Shown here: piece after piece, positions 42,780 through 53,155 of the stretch
How positions within the stretch are numbered: the stretch's first letter is position 1
Layout: each line of letters starts with the position of its first letter
DNA from: Notospermus geniculatus
Taxonomy: Eukaryota; Nemertea; Pilidiophora; Heteronemertea; Lineidae
Reading direction: 5' to 3'
NCBI GenBank assembly: GCA_002633025.1
Contig: NMRB01000211.1
Coordinates: forward strand, 406,164-470,163
DNA length: 64,000 bases
Position numbers and translations under genes: made by a program
The notes under the pieces: model-generated
Told to the model about the DNA's origin: nothing
What the model saw: only the letters and a program-made list of their open reading frames with translations
Database searches by the model: none

Positions 42780-42986
42780 ATATGTGACCCACTCCAGCAA
42801 GAGCAGACGCTTGTCGCAGGAGATCACCAATGGTTGTCAATTTATTCAACTATTCAACTATTATCATTGCAGTCCGTCACCATCGAAATCCACAGAGACG
42901 TTCATTTCAGCTATTGTGTCTAGAAGCTGTTAACCCTCTCTGCAATTACTACAAGGGTCCGCTTTAACTGGAGCAGGGTCACATAT
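42780..42986. mobile_element. foldback MITE, ATATGTGACCC ends
   Basis: ATATGTGACCCACTCCAG on the left mirrors CTGGAGCAGGGTCACATAT on the right. CTATTCAACTATT is repeated in the centre. It is related in its end word to 20973-21159 and 43490-43686. Confidence 0.7.
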
Positions 42987-43241
42987 TTGTGCACATAAGT
43001 TCTCTACATTCATGAGCAAATTGAAATTCATGCACCTCTACAAAATCTTTCTCCAGACTACAAACTCTTTTATAGAACTCGCCCTTTGGGCCATTCTCGT
43101 CACCGAGGCTGCTATTCTGCGATCCCCAGCAGAGATCGCCACGCTCCTTACATTATAAACAATACATGTAGTAAGAAAGTGGCATCATCATCATCATCAT
43201 GCAATCTCCCAAAGACAAGGCCCATCAAGGATTTGTCCTGC

Positions 43242-43335
43242 ATCCTCCCACAGCAGGGCTTTGGTCTCGTTCCTCTTCATACACTCCGTGAGCGGATGAA
43301 GAGGAGCGAGGTAAAAACTCCTGCTGTGGGAGGAT
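43242..43335. mobile_element. MITE, ATCCTCCCACAGCAGG ends
   Basis: A 94-bp near-perfect hairpin: ATCCTCCCACAGCAGG, CTCTTCAT and the reverse ATGAAGAGG, CCTGCTGTGGGAGGAT. It is the cleanest copy of the family of 28240-28337. Confidence 0.85.
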
Positions 43336-43489
43336 GTTCTCTTGATAAGTTATCCTACTATATTGGTGTGGGAGTGATCATAGTAACACATAAATGTACC
43401 CTCTCACCCAAGGTGTGGGGCATGCAGTGGAAATCACTTTCAGCTAGGTGATTGCAGAAAGAGCAGTGATTTTCTCTTTCTGATAAACT

Positions 43490-43686
43490 ATTTGTGACCC
43501 ATGACAACAATATAAGTCGAAATGGGCCGGAAAGAAGACCCAAGATGACACTAGAGAACAACTGCAGAAATGGACAAAGTCAAATTTCACAATGGGCAGA
43601 CAATGTTGAAATCAACAAACCGTTGGTTCACCTCGGGTCTTCTTCTGTGCACATTCCAACTCGTTTTGTTGTCACGGGTCACATTT
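43490..43686. mobile_element. foldback MITE, ATTTGTGACCC ends
   Basis: ATTTGTGACCCATGACAACAA on the left mirrors TTGTTGTCACGGGTCACAT on the right. GAAGAAGACCC and GGGTCTTCTTC also pair. Opposed frames over it are mirror products. Confidence 0.75.
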
Positions 43687-45142
43687 GAGTGGTCAGAGTG
43701 ATCAGCTGAGGACATGGCCAATGGTCCTCTTGTTGGAGCTATGTGTAGAATTGTTTGCCAGACTCTTATAAGTTTTGTTACTTGTGTGAAGTGATAATGA
43801 TCAATGCATGATGAATAGAGTTTTCCCAGAGCCACCAAAACTCCAACGCAAACATGCATCCTTTTGTTCGGTACTCTCATCCAACAATGGGGTTGGCATT
43901 CATATTTGTGTTGAGGGGCCTCTATGAAAACTCTTGAGTAACTGGCGACCAACTCCCTTGAATTGCAGAGGACATATTCATGAAGCCTTCACAACTTTGC
44001 GTGATGGCAAATCTATCGTAAGGCAGTCAGTGAACAATAGGGTATGTGCAGCCAAACAATAGACTTGTTTACATACAAAATTGCAAAGGCTTTGTGAATA
44101 TGCCCCCTGGTACATGTATCCTTTACTTGGGAGGGTTCAAATATTGCCATAGCTAATACGCAATCATATTTCTATGGATACTGCTGGTGGCAATTAGGGA
44201 ACATGGTCATATAATGCAGGTTGGAATTATTCTTCAATGGACTGTTTAGCAGTGGCCACAGTTATGGATACAATTATGGGTAGTATATATAATATTCCTA
44301 TTTTGTTCAAGGAATGATATAACAACATGAAGACTATAATATTAGGAGACAACATGTATAAATGTGTTTGCCTTTGGAGTCCCTAAATTCGGAGTCGGAC
44401 AACAAAATTGTGCACATTGCTGATGACAAAAGAGCTTTGTCGTGGACATGCCAAAGAAATGACTTACATAGAATTTTGCGGCATGACTGCACTGCAGTTG
44501 AGTTTTCACATGGCCGTTGTGTAGGAAATTGATCAGGACCTGAATGTCCCTTTCAAGTCAGTAGTCTTAACCACTAGTGACACCTATTGAGGTAGAGGGT
44601 TAAGGTCCTCATTGAACAATGTTCGGCAGGTTTCATTTGACAGGGCCGTTCTAACAAACACCTGCTATCTGCGGTGTGGAATTGACTTGAATATTGAACA
44701 CAGAACGTTTGGCGTGGCGTGGCTGCTGCAACAACTCCCTGACGTGACCTGTTCAGCCATCACTAGCCGTGACCAGTATCATCCATCAGCAGTTGATAAA
44801 GCTGCATCCAGCCATCATGTCTTCAAGCAGTTTCCATCTATCAATTTCAATTATTTCCAATTAACCTTATGCTTCAAAGCATCGTTTTTCTAATGTTATT
44901 GCTGTTGATTACCAGTTGAAATGTTGGCTCCGAGGCAAAAGCCGTGGTATTAAATTTATGGCCAAGAACATGCAATGTTAATGCTTTAGAAGCTTCAGGA
45001 CTTAAAGAATCATGTTTCTAGCACTTTATTTAGGATCGTTTGATTCTGAGGTATTAAAATGCATTGAATAATTTCATTCTGTTACGAAATTATTAATTCC
45101 AAGCGTATTTATGCTCTGAGCAACAATTCAAATGGGGATGTT
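43687..45142. other. no recognisable feature
   Basis: TCAGCTGAGGACATGGCCAA and TCCTCTTGTT near 43707 recall the 26504 repeat end. A TAGTATATATAATATT stretch lies near 44281. No coding frame is convincing. Confidence 0.3.
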
Positions 45143-45199
45143 CAGGTGCGTAGCTAGCGGGNTTTGCCCCCTACGCCATAAAAGATAGCTACGCCCCTG
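45143..45199. mobile_element. collapsed CAGGGGCGTAGCTAGC element
   Basis: CAGGTGCGTAGCTAGCGGG, one N (45162), then TTTGCCCCC and GATAGCTACGCCCCTG. The full-length counterpart at 47204-47413 has about 150 more bases, so the N hides missing sequence. ATGTT flanks both ends. Confidence 0.7.
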
Positions 45200-45557
45200 A
45201 TGTTGCCTACATTTGATGTTTGTTCAATGATACTGCACTCTTCTGTAGGAGACCTGTTCTAGTCATGCCATAGTTTGTCGATTTCATTAATGTATCGTGT
45301 GCAGCAACCTGTGAATTTCTGGCCAACACAACTTTCCGGTATCTCAATAAATGCTCTGGTGCGATCTTGACTGATTGAACTTGGAGTGGGTTGATAACAC
45401 ATCAGTTGCGTCTCCACTGTGACCACTTAGCTATTGCCATATGATTAAAGTGCATGTATTAGAATATTTTTAATGAAAAGGTTTTAGTGAGAAGAGCCTG
45501 AGGAGGGCATGTTTGTGTTGCTGCTGAGACAAGAGAGAAAACCGTTTGTTGGTATCC

Positions 45558-45667
45558 AGGGGCCTGTTTCATAAAATGAGTTTAAGCTAATGGTAATTTA
45601 ACCGAATGGAAAATGCATTGAAGTTAATGGTATTGTTATCTTTACGTCGTTTTATGAAACAGGCCCT
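45558..45667. mobile_element. MITE, AGGGGCCTGTTTCATAAAA ends (version A only)
   Basis: GGGGCCTGTTTCATAAAA and TTTTATGAAACAGGCCC are inverted. Inside, TTAAGCTAATGG and CCATTAACTTCAA-type words pair. Version B has an unrelated segment at this place. Confidence 0.75.
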
Positions 45668-45719
45668 GGGCCCATATTCATAAAACCTTGCTAGCTTAGT
45701 TGGTTGCTAGTTGTGTACA

Positions 45720-45782
45720 TTGGCCTGAACAAACTAGTAATGCTATAGCTTCGGCCCTGACAGAAATATTATACAACTACAA
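45720..45782 (+). repeat. SINE 3'-end fragment
   Basis: GGCCTGAACAAACTAGTAAT, GCTATAGCTTCGGCCCTGAC and ACAACTACAAAT match the tail of the SINE at 57552-57838. The MITE at 45786 inserted just beyond it. The counterpart in version B is at 48047-48118. Confidence 0.6.
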
Positions 45783-45785
45783 ATA

Positions 45786-46013
45786 GACTCTATCACTCCA
45801 ATAGAGCGCAGCACCTGACGGTAACTTGCTAGGCCTACAGCGTCACGACGTCCCGTCCCCCATTCTGAACGCGGTGACGTCACTCGAAAAACCTCCACTT
45901 GTTTCAGCGATCATGACGTCGTCTCAAGTCAAGATGTCATGGAATGAGTATACGGGACGTCGTGACGCTGTAGTTACCGTCAGGTGCTGCGCTCTTTTCG
46001 ACTGATATCGTCT
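45786..46013. mobile_element. polymorphic MITE, GAGCGCAGCACCTGACGG arms
   Basis: Arms pair through AGAGCGCAGCACCTGACGGT and CAGCGTCACGACGTCCCGT. ATA stands at 45783-45785 and 46014-46016. Version B reads CAAATACAATACC here with no insertion, so occupied and empty sites are both present in the window. Confidence 0.85.
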
Positions 46014-46423
46014 ATACAATACCTTTTGAGAGTTGCAACTGATCCAAGAGTTAATCTCTCATGTCTCAGACCAGAGCAGGATGCTTTGCACTTGCATATG
46101 ACTTGTAATATCTGAATATCATTATCTAGACAGTGTAAACTTCTGAGAATCCTAGGCTACAATTTACCATTAAACAAACCTGCAGTGGAATACCTCACAC
46201 TGCATCCATAATTTGAACATTCAAACAGTATCTGATTGCAATAGTGATGAATTTGTAATCCTGTTAAGGAGTTGCTCCCAGCCATCTTAATGAAATGTCG
46301 CAGCGTAAACTCGGGCCCCAGACTCCTCTGATTTATGTAACCTACTCTCTTCATGAATTATTCAGTCAACTGATGTGGAGATATTTGAGTGACAAATGTC
46401 GACAAGAACTCCATTTCAATATA
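46014..46423. other. shared single-copy part of version A
   Basis: Collinear with 48120-48149 and 48503-48870. No feature besides short frames. Confidence 0.4.
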
Positions 46424-47103
46424 CAGTGGAACCCCGGTAACACGACCACCCACGGGACAGGGACCCAAAGTGGTCGCGTTAGCGGGGTGGTCACCTTACG
46501 GAAATAGGCCTGATGAGTGCCAATCCAGACTGAAGTAAACTGATGGTAATATTTCCTTTTTTATCCATATTTCATTTAATAAACCAGATGAGGCCATTTC
46601 CAATCTGGCCGTGGTAAGAACTGATACTAGTATGCATAGCCCACTGACACTGCGACTCCTAGGATGGACGACCGGTAGGTATGGATGGTGAACTCCACGT
46701 AAATAATTGCGCCTGTCACATGTATCATGCTTAGGCCTACATACCTTTACATGATCACAACCATCATGCGCATGACATATGCCATCTACATGTATGCATT
46801 GGTCCTGTTGGTGCGCACATGCTGCTGACTTGCACTTGTTTCAAAATCAGATCCCTAATTAGGTTGTGGGTGGTCGTGTTACCGATCAATTGCCGCTTGG
46901 GACAACCAAAGCTGTGGTCGCGTTAGTGAAACTCTCCAAAGGGAAATAAAGAGAAAAACAATCAGGACAATTGAAAACTGGTCGTCTTTCAGATTTCCGC
47001 AGTGGTCGCATTAACACGTTCGCTGCCATGGCCAAAATATCATTTCCATCCGCCATTGCCATGACCCCGCAGGCCTATTTCAAGTTTATTTCATATTGCC
47101 AAC
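46424..47103. mobile_element. pogo-like element, version A, cut by the gap
   Basis: It starts CAGTGGAACCCCGGTAACAC and matches 48871-49550 almost base for base. The nested piggyBac-like end (TTAA at 47011-47014, then CACGTTCGCTGCC) is also present before the gap. Confidence 0.65.
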
Positions 47104-47203
47104 NNNNNNNNNNNNNNNNNNNNNNNNNNNNNNNNNNNNNNNNNNNNNNNNNNNNNNNNNNNNNNNNNNNNNNNNNNNNNNNNNNNNNNNNNNNNNNNNN
47201 NNN
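47104..47203. other. assembly gap, 100 Ns
   Basis: Exactly 100 Ns, the usual placeholder for a gap of unknown size. Its two sides are overlapping versions of the same locus. Confidence 0.98.
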
Positions 47204-47413
47204 GGCGTAGCTAGCGGGGGGGGGGGGCAGGGGGGCTAATGCCACACCAGAAAAAAGTGACAAAATAAATTTTTGCTCTACAATGTCATTTCACCTCTTC
47301 GAGCCAAGTTATGGCAGTGTCAGATGTGGGGAAAATGCATCTGAGACAGTGTAGATTTTCAATTTATTCGATTAATTTTGCCCCCTACGCCATAAAAGAT
47401 AGCTACGCCCCTG
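47204..47413. mobile_element. hAT-like MITE, GGCGTAGCTAGCGGGG end
   Basis: It begins at the gap with GGCGTAGCTAGC and a G run and ends AGATAGCTACGCCCCTG followed by ATGTT. Same family as 16118-16356. Confidence 0.7.
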
Positions 47414-48046
47414 ATGTTGCCTACATTTGATGTTTGTTCAATGATACTGCACTCTTCTGTAGGAGACCTGTTCTAGTCATGCCATAGTTTGTCGATTTAA
47501 TTAATGTATCGTGTGCAGCAACCTGTGAATTTCTGGCCAACACAACTTTCCGGTATCTCAATAAATGCTCTGGTGCGCTCTTAACTGATTGAACTCAGAG
47601 TGGGTTGATAACATGTCAGTTGCGTCGCCACTGTGACCACTTAGCTATTGCCGTATGATTAAAGTGCATGTATTTAGAAGATTTTTAATGAAAACATTTT
47701 AGTGAAAAGAGCCTTAGGAGGGCATGTTTGTGGTGCTGCATGAGACAAGAGAGAAAACCATTTGTTGGTATCCATGGGCCGGTTGCACAAATGCATACTA
47801 AGTAAGAAGCCAACTAGGAGATAGTAGCATTCCAAATGCCTAGTAGCATTCTAGTTAGTTGGGTCTTCCAGGATTGTTGCACAAAAGCATGCTAGGCACT
47901 CAACTACGTGGTAACATACTTTGTGGGATAGTAAAGTGCTAGACCAAGTTGAATGACTTCCACCTGACAGCACAATGTGCACTGGGTGTGACAATCCGTG
48001 TTTTGTTGCTAGCTTAGTTGGTTGCTACATGTAGTTGTGTACATTG

Positions 48047-48118
48047 ATTGGCCTGTACAAACTAGTAATGCTATGGCTTCGGCCCTGACAGAAATATGAA
48101 ATACAACTACAAATACAA
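48047..48118 (+). repeat. SINE 3'-end fragment (version B)
   Basis: GCTATGGCTTCGGCCCTGAC followed by AAATACAACTACAAATAC matches the tail of 57552-57838, with its TACAAATAC-like repeats. Confidence 0.6.
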
Positions 48119-48154
48119 TACCTTTTGAGAGTTGCAACTGATCCAAGCGTTAAT

Positions 48155-48497
48155 GCAGTGTTAATTCTAGGATTTCAGAAGGGCACGGGGCAAACTTTGC
48201 GAGAAGGGCACTTCAACCTAGAAAAGGGCACTTTTCATTAGCGACATTTCTACTAATGGAATTTGAGAAGCTTGTCAGTTAAAAAGGTGCCTATAACTCC
48301 AGTCAAGCCAATTTAAGCCAGTTTCTAAGGTAGTATGACCAAAAGGGACCATGACAGAGGGTCTGGGGGGTAATAAAACCTTTTAAAAAAATTTTTAAGG
48401 GCAGGCATGGCGCCATTGGGGTTAAAAAGGGCACAGTGGCGCCCCCTTTTAGGGCATGGCACGCCGCCACTCTAACACTGCCTAGAATGAACACTGA
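48155..48497. mobile_element. polymorphic MITE, CAGTGTTMATTCTAGG ends
   Basis: Ends are GCAGTGTTAATTCTAGG and CCTAGAATGAACACTGA. TTAAT flanks at 48150-48154 and 48498-48502. Version A reads GAGTTAATCTCTC at this place, the empty site. The interior has GGGCAC words (GAAGGGCAC, AAAAGGGCAC). CAGTG ends suggest hAT, although the visible duplication is only 5 bp. Confidence 0.85.
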
Positions 48498-49862
48498 TTA
48501 ATCTCTGACGTCTCAGACCAGAGCAGGATGCTTTGCACTTGCATATGACTTGTGATATCTGAATATCATTATCTAGAGAGTGTAAACTTCTGAGAATCCT
48601 AGGCTACAATTTACCATTAAACAAACCTGCAGTGGAATACCTCACACTGCATCCATAATTTGAACATTCAAAACAGTATCTTATCGCAATAGTGATGAAT
48701 TTGTAATCCTGTTAAGGAGTTGCTCTCAGCCATCTTAATGAAATGTCGCAGCGTAACTCGGGCCCCAGACTCCTCTGATTTATGTAACCTACTCTTTTCA
48801 TGAATTATTCAGTCAACTGATGTGGAGATATTTGAGTGACAAATGTCGACAAGAACTCCATTTCAATATACAGTAGAACCCTGGTAACACGACCACCCAC
48901 GGGACAGGGACCCAAAGTGGTCGCGTTAGCGGGGTGGTCACCTTACGGAAATAGGCCTGATGAGTGCCAATCCAGACTGAAGTAAACTGATGGTAATATT
49001 TCCTTTTTTATCCATATTTCATTTAATAAACCAGATGAGGCCATTTCCAATCTGGCCGTGGTAAGAACTGATACTAGTATGCATAGCCCACTGACACTGC
49101 GACTCCTAGGATGGACGACCGGTAGGTATGGATGGTGAACTCCACGTAAATAATTGCGCCTGTCACATGTATCATGCTTAGGCCTACATACCTTTACATG
49201 ATCACAACCATCATGCGCATGACATATGCCATCTACATGTATGCATTGGTCCTGTTGGTGCGCACATGCTGCTGACTTGCATTTGTTTCAAAATCAGATC
49301 CCTAATTAGGTTGTGGGTGGTCGTGTTACCGATCAATTGCCGCTTGGGACAACCAAAGCTGTGGTCGCGTTAGTGAAACTCTCCAAAGGGAAATAAAGAG
49401 AAAAACAATCAGGACAATTGAAAACTGGTCGTCTTTCCGCTTTCCGCAGTGGTCGCATTAACACGTTCGCTGCCATGGCCAAAATATCATTTCCATCCGC
49501 CATTGCCATGACCCCGCAGGCCTATTTCAAGTTTATTTCATATTGCCAACTACGAGTCATAGCTGTACGCCATCTAGCGTGTTTCCATACATCTGGTCAA
49601 TCCCCACTGCCAGTATGATCATTGGAAGGCTCTTCGTCATTGCCAAGCTTATCAACATTAAAGCTGACGTGAACGAACAAAAAGCCCCCATGCGACGAGC
49701 AAGAGAATTGCAAACGCCCTGCAAACACCTCAAACGAAGGCTCAGAACATGGTAGACCCCACGACGCCGGGAGGGCGCCACCTTATTTGCCTTCAGGCAA
49801 CAGAGCTGTCAACATCTCCGGATACCTCTTACACTACTCAAAAAAAAAAATTGCAGTCATTT

Positions 49863-49940
49863 AGACTAGATTCGAACCATCAACCTTCTGATTTGTAATC
49901 CACCACTCTATCCACTCAGTCAACGAGCCAGCTGACAGAG
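49863..49940 (-). repeat. tRNA-like sequence (minus)
   Basis: On the minus strand GCTGGCTCGTTGACTGAGTG, then GATGGTTCGAATCTAG. It has a TGAGTGGATAGAG A-box-like part and a B box, but the acceptor and T stems pair poorly, so it is a SINE head or decayed tRNA. Confidence 0.45.
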
Positions 49941-50039
49941 AGAGGCGTGATTTGTGTTTCTCATAGACGTAGGCCTTCGACTTACGTAATACATGTATTA
50001 ATACTATACGAATAAGAGAAACGATGAGAAGTCTTCCGA

Positions 50040-50115
50040 CAAATTCGGTGGCCGAATGGGGAAGACGGTGGAACAGAGATAACAAGGCGCGGGTTCGATT
50101 CCCAGCTGGGTCAAA
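50040..50115 (+). repeat. tRNA-like sequence (plus)
   Basis: GGTGGCCGAATGGGGAAGAC resembles a D arm and GCGGGTTCGATTCCCAGC a T arm. The 5' and 3' acceptor parts are not complementary, and T and A runs follow. It is probably a SINE head. Confidence 0.45.
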
Positions 50116-50309
50116 CTTTTTTCTTTCAAAACAAAGTGTTCAGCAGGAGCTCACCAGAGGATGTTGACAGCCTGACAGCTCGAAGACAAATAAGGTGGCG
50201 CCCTCCTGGCGTCGTAGGGTATATCATGTTCTGAGCCTGTCGTTTGAGGCGTTTGCAATTCTCTTGCTCGTCGCATGGGGGCTTTTTGTTCGTTCACGTC
50301 AGCTTTACA

Positions 50310-50414
50310 GGCCTTGCCGTTTGACGGGCGCGATTTTGCATTCACCTCGCAAACAATAGAAATTCAATTGTTTGCGAGGTGCATGCAAAATCGCGCCCGT
50401 CAAATGGCAAGGCC
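50310..50414. repeat. hairpin with 46-bp arms
   Basis: GGCCTTGCCGTTTGACGGGC and GCGATTTTGCAT continue to CACCTCGCAAACAAT, all reversed after a 9-bp loop (AGAAATTCA) with few differences. It sits directly beside the right arm of the larger inverted repeat. Confidence 0.9.
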
Positions 50415-50550
50415 TGGCTTTAACAGAAAATGTTTTAGCCCTACTACGAGTATTATTAGCTGGCAGTGGGGAGGAGATCAGTGACTACGAGTATAATCGT
50501 AGCCGGCAGTCAACGTGTTAAAGGAGTGGCCGCCGACCGGGGTTCCACTG

Positions 50551-51283
50551 CATGTATATTCGATCCTTGATACTGAGAATATGGGTAACCTCTGATAAGG
50601 AGGCCAGACTTGATATTGTAATTCTAGATTTTCTAATGAAATATTCATACAGTACATGTATACATATGGCTGTTTGGCAGATTCGTGTGGTGTTTTCATA
50701 TGACTACCAGGGCAGATTCAGCCTGTAGCAGATGACTCTTCTCTACAAGTGATGAAGGCCCTTGTAAATCACCCTTTGCAAGCAGGTGTGAGTGCCTCTG
50801 AATTCTTGCATCAAGTCGCATGGAATCAAACTGGTTTGAGGCAAGAGGATTCATGTCATGCAGGAGTTTTGACATTTTGAAGTACATTGTGACTGCGATT
50901 CAAGCTTACTATGAAATCAGAAACTGATCAGAAGACTTGTTTGTGTCACATGATTTTAAATGCAGCCTCTGATTTGGCAGCTGCAACAAGGCAGTCAAGA
51001 ATACCTGCCAACATATCAATCATACATCTTAATGTGGAGTAAGGTGATATGTAATGGCCATTTCATCAATATTTGGCTGATTCTAATAAAACAAACATAA
51101 TTCGTGAGGTTTTTGTTTTTTTACGTTGCTTGTGATACTAGTAAACTATCCTGTTGTTCTCCCACTATGGCTGGAGACAAAAACCTAATGAACAAAATCG
51201 GCATCATCTTGACCTTAGTCAAAACGGTTGTATCGTCTGGGTGATATTTCTTCTATCTACTGAAAGAAACCACCTGTACAAAA
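50551..51283. other. no recognisable feature
   Basis: Sequence right of the pogo-like element, without repeat partners or convincing frames. Confidence 0.3.
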
Positions 51284-51551
51284 CGGAGCTCAATTGGCCT
51301 ACCTTTACCCGCGTACATGTACCTTCCGCTTGCGTCACGTAGAAGGTATGCTTCAATTCATTGCATACGGGTATGTCACACGTCTCTTCCGTGTGACGTC
51401 CATGCACCACAGGTGAATGTCGTTACTTATTGCATGCCTTCCATGGACCATGGCGGCCCGCGACGTCCGCGGAAGATACGTGAACAGTACGCGCACAATG
51501 CTGCATGTGGTGCGTGGATGGTACGTGGCGCAGAAGGTTGGTCAATTGTGC
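51284..51551. mobile_element. TIR element, GCWCAATTGRCCNACC ends
   Basis: GAGCTCAATTGGCCTACCTT on the left mirrors AAGGTTGGTCAATTGTGC on the right. GTACATGTACCTTCCGC and TGCATGCCTTCCATGG match 22543-22816 in reverse. The 120-codon frame over it is not conserved in its relatives. Confidence 0.65.
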
Positions 51552-52137
51552 AGTATACTTTGTGTACTGTATGGTACATTCCAGCAGTATCCCATCAATG
51601 CTGTTCGCTTTATTCCTCGTACCACCGCCTTTGGGATAAATCACAATTAACTACGGTCAGAAATCCAGACACTGTGTAAGTAATTCATTAGGGAACAGAT
51701 ATATTACGCTTGTTCTCCATTCTGTTAATCTCTAGCTCTTCAAATGTTTGGACAGACAGAGTTCCTTTATTGTTATGCGATGGCAATCGGACTGGCCAGC
51801 ACTGGCCAGGAAACAAGACGTAATTCATGTTTGGTTCGCAAATTTGAAAACCTGGGAGATCATGGTACCAACCAGTGAACTTCTACAAAACTAACCCGAT
51901 TTTGGGTGCGATATTGAATATGGCCGCCAAGCAGACATCTAGGATTTCATGTTCCAGACTGTATTAAAGCGCAGAATGGGTCACTCTATTGATTTCAAAT
52001 ATCTGTGGCACATCTAGTCTCGCTTGGCCAGATGCTACGGGCTCACCCCTTCGGTAAGTCACACCCCGCGTCTGGCTCTTTTAGAGATTAACAATCGTGA
52101 AGACTGCGTGGTGGCAGCACGGGTCAATGGGTTTTCC
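51552..52137. other. no recognisable feature
   Basis: GATATTGAATATGGCCGCCA near 51930 is the common ATGGCCGCC phrase. Nothing else. Confidence 0.3.
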
Positions 52138-52232
52138 CAACCTCGTTCCCAGGCATCGCTCGCTTTCTGACAATATGGCGAGTGGACCAAGGTTATCTGA
52201 GCGAAATATATATAGCCCTGGGGACGAGGTTG
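52138..52232. mobile_element. 95-bp MITE, CAACCTCGTTCCCAGG ends, 8-bp duplication
   Basis: GGTTTTCC flanks exactly at 52130-52137 and 52233-52240. Ends are CAACCTCGTTCCCAGG and CCCTGGGGACGAGGTTG. Same family as 28903-29337, so the two copies define the termini. Confidence 0.85.
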
Positions 52233-52864
52233 GGTTTTCCTGGAAGTAATTTCCGCGGGAGTGAGAAAGCATGGTGATTGGCTGGAGCCCAGTGGAGTGC
52301 CATCTAGTGGTGTTCACGGCTTTTGAGCCCCAAAAGTGCCAGTGTGTGGAAGACCGGGACGTCGGATACACACTGGGGCGGAGTGTATGGCACATCCAGC
52401 AGGATGGGTTGGGGAAGCGGTGCCCAATAGCGTGATCTGACATCAGTATGGCCATCGTGGTGAAGGAGGAAAGGATAAAAAGTGTTTTGTGTTTCCTGTA
52501 TTGGACCTATATGATATATAAGATTCAGTTGTTCGTGATGAAATGTTGTTGCACAGACATCCAATTTTATCATGATGGTTCATTTGTCATTTTTTCGCCA
52601 TTACTGCATCAGAGGGATGTGGGTGTAATTGCTCTCCAGTGAATAGACATGTATAACCTAATGAGTGGCGGCTGATATCGAAGTTGTCAGACACTGGCTG
52701 TGTCAATATGATTATAATCGTGTGGTCAGCTTTACCCTTGTTGATAAAAAGAATGTACTGATGACTTTGGCTAAACATGTAAAAAGCCACAATCACTCTC
52801 TACATCTGTGAATGGGAAAGTGTCCTCTAGTACCAACCTGAGGATCTAATAAATGAAATGATAC
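52233..52864. other. no recognisable feature
   Basis: Overlapping minus frames of 124 and 89 codons (52081-52455, 52304-52573) show no domain and are not called genes. Confidence 0.3.
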
Positions 52865-52950
52865 GAGGGTAGGCTACACGCATGACGCTGCATGTCGTAC
52901 GCGGATGGTGCGCGGCGTGGAAAGGAGGTCAATTGTGCAACGTACTGTAT
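52865..52950. repeat. end fragment of the TTGACCTNCCT family
   Basis: ATGACGCTGCATGTCGTACG then AAAGGAGGTCAATTGTGCAA and CGTACTGTAT match the right end of 51284-51551 and 22543-22816. Confidence 0.55.
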
Positions 52951-52956
52951 CTCCAC

Positions 52957-53155
52957 AGATGTGTGGCAGTCTAGGAAAACCCAGTGGATGTCGCTGAATG
53001 ATCAACAAGGGCTGTTAGATTGCCTGTGCATTGATCTGCGACTGTTTATCTGTTACGTAGTACATTTCAGCTGTTGAAATGTGCGGGTTCAAAAAGGCCA
53101 TTAACACTTTACTCAAATGCGACATCCGCTGGGTTTTCCTAGACCACCACACAGA
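52957..53155. mobile_element. MITE, TGTGTGGCRGTCTAGGAAAA ends (copy 2)
   Basis: Ends GATGTGTGGCAGTCTAGG and CCTAGACCACCACACAGAT. It preserves CTGTTACGTAGTACATTTCA, the site split by a nested insertion in copy 1. Confidence 0.8.

Larger units (their letters stand above)
45143..47103 (+). repeat. overlapping contig end, version A of a duplicated locus
   Basis: It matches 47204-49550 in order and orientation up to the exact base where the N gap begins (TTTCATATTGCCAAC). Version A alone carries the MITEs at 45558-45667 and 45786-46013. Version B alone carries 48155-48497 and a different segment at about 47780-48010. The end-to-end overlap across a 100-N gap points to two unmerged haplotypes. Confidence 0.85.
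47204..49550 (+). repeat. overlapping contig start, version B of the duplicated locus
   Basis: It repeats 45143-47103 with small substitutions and several indels, then continues into sequence absent from version A. Details are given at 45143-47103. Confidence 0.85.
49662..50306. repeat. long inverted repeat with tRNA-like loop
   Basis: The left arm (49662-49805) and right arm (50153-50306) pair over about 145 bp: GCTGACGTGAACGAACAAAA, GCCCCCATGCGACGAGCAAG and GGAGGGCGCCACCTTATTTG. The 347-bp loop carries two tRNA-like stretches in opposite orientation. Apparent frames in the arms are mirror images. Confidence 0.85.
49462..50517. mobile_element. piggyBac-like non-autonomous element
   Basis: TTAA stands at 49458-49461 and 50518-50521. 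Ends are CACGTTCGCTGCC and GGCAGTCAACGTG, inverted with two mismatches. A TACGAGTAT-type word and GCCGGCAGT lie near the right end. The interior is a set of nested fold-backs (49662-50306 and 50310-50414) rather than a transposase. Confidence 0.75.
48871..50550. mobile_element. pogo/Tigger-like element with nested insertion
   Basis: The left end CAGTAGAACCCTGGTAACAC and right end GACCGGGGTTCCACTG are inverted. TGGTCGCGTTAG words repeat inside the left part (near 48918 and 49361), as in pogo-like ends. The right part is mostly the nested piggyBac-like element. No transposase was seen. Confidence 0.65.

Noticed and set aside
50040-50115. Possible tRNA gene
   Set aside because: T-arm and D-arm words are present, but the acceptor halves do not pair and no clean anticodon stem forms. 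It is kept only as a tRNA-like repeat.
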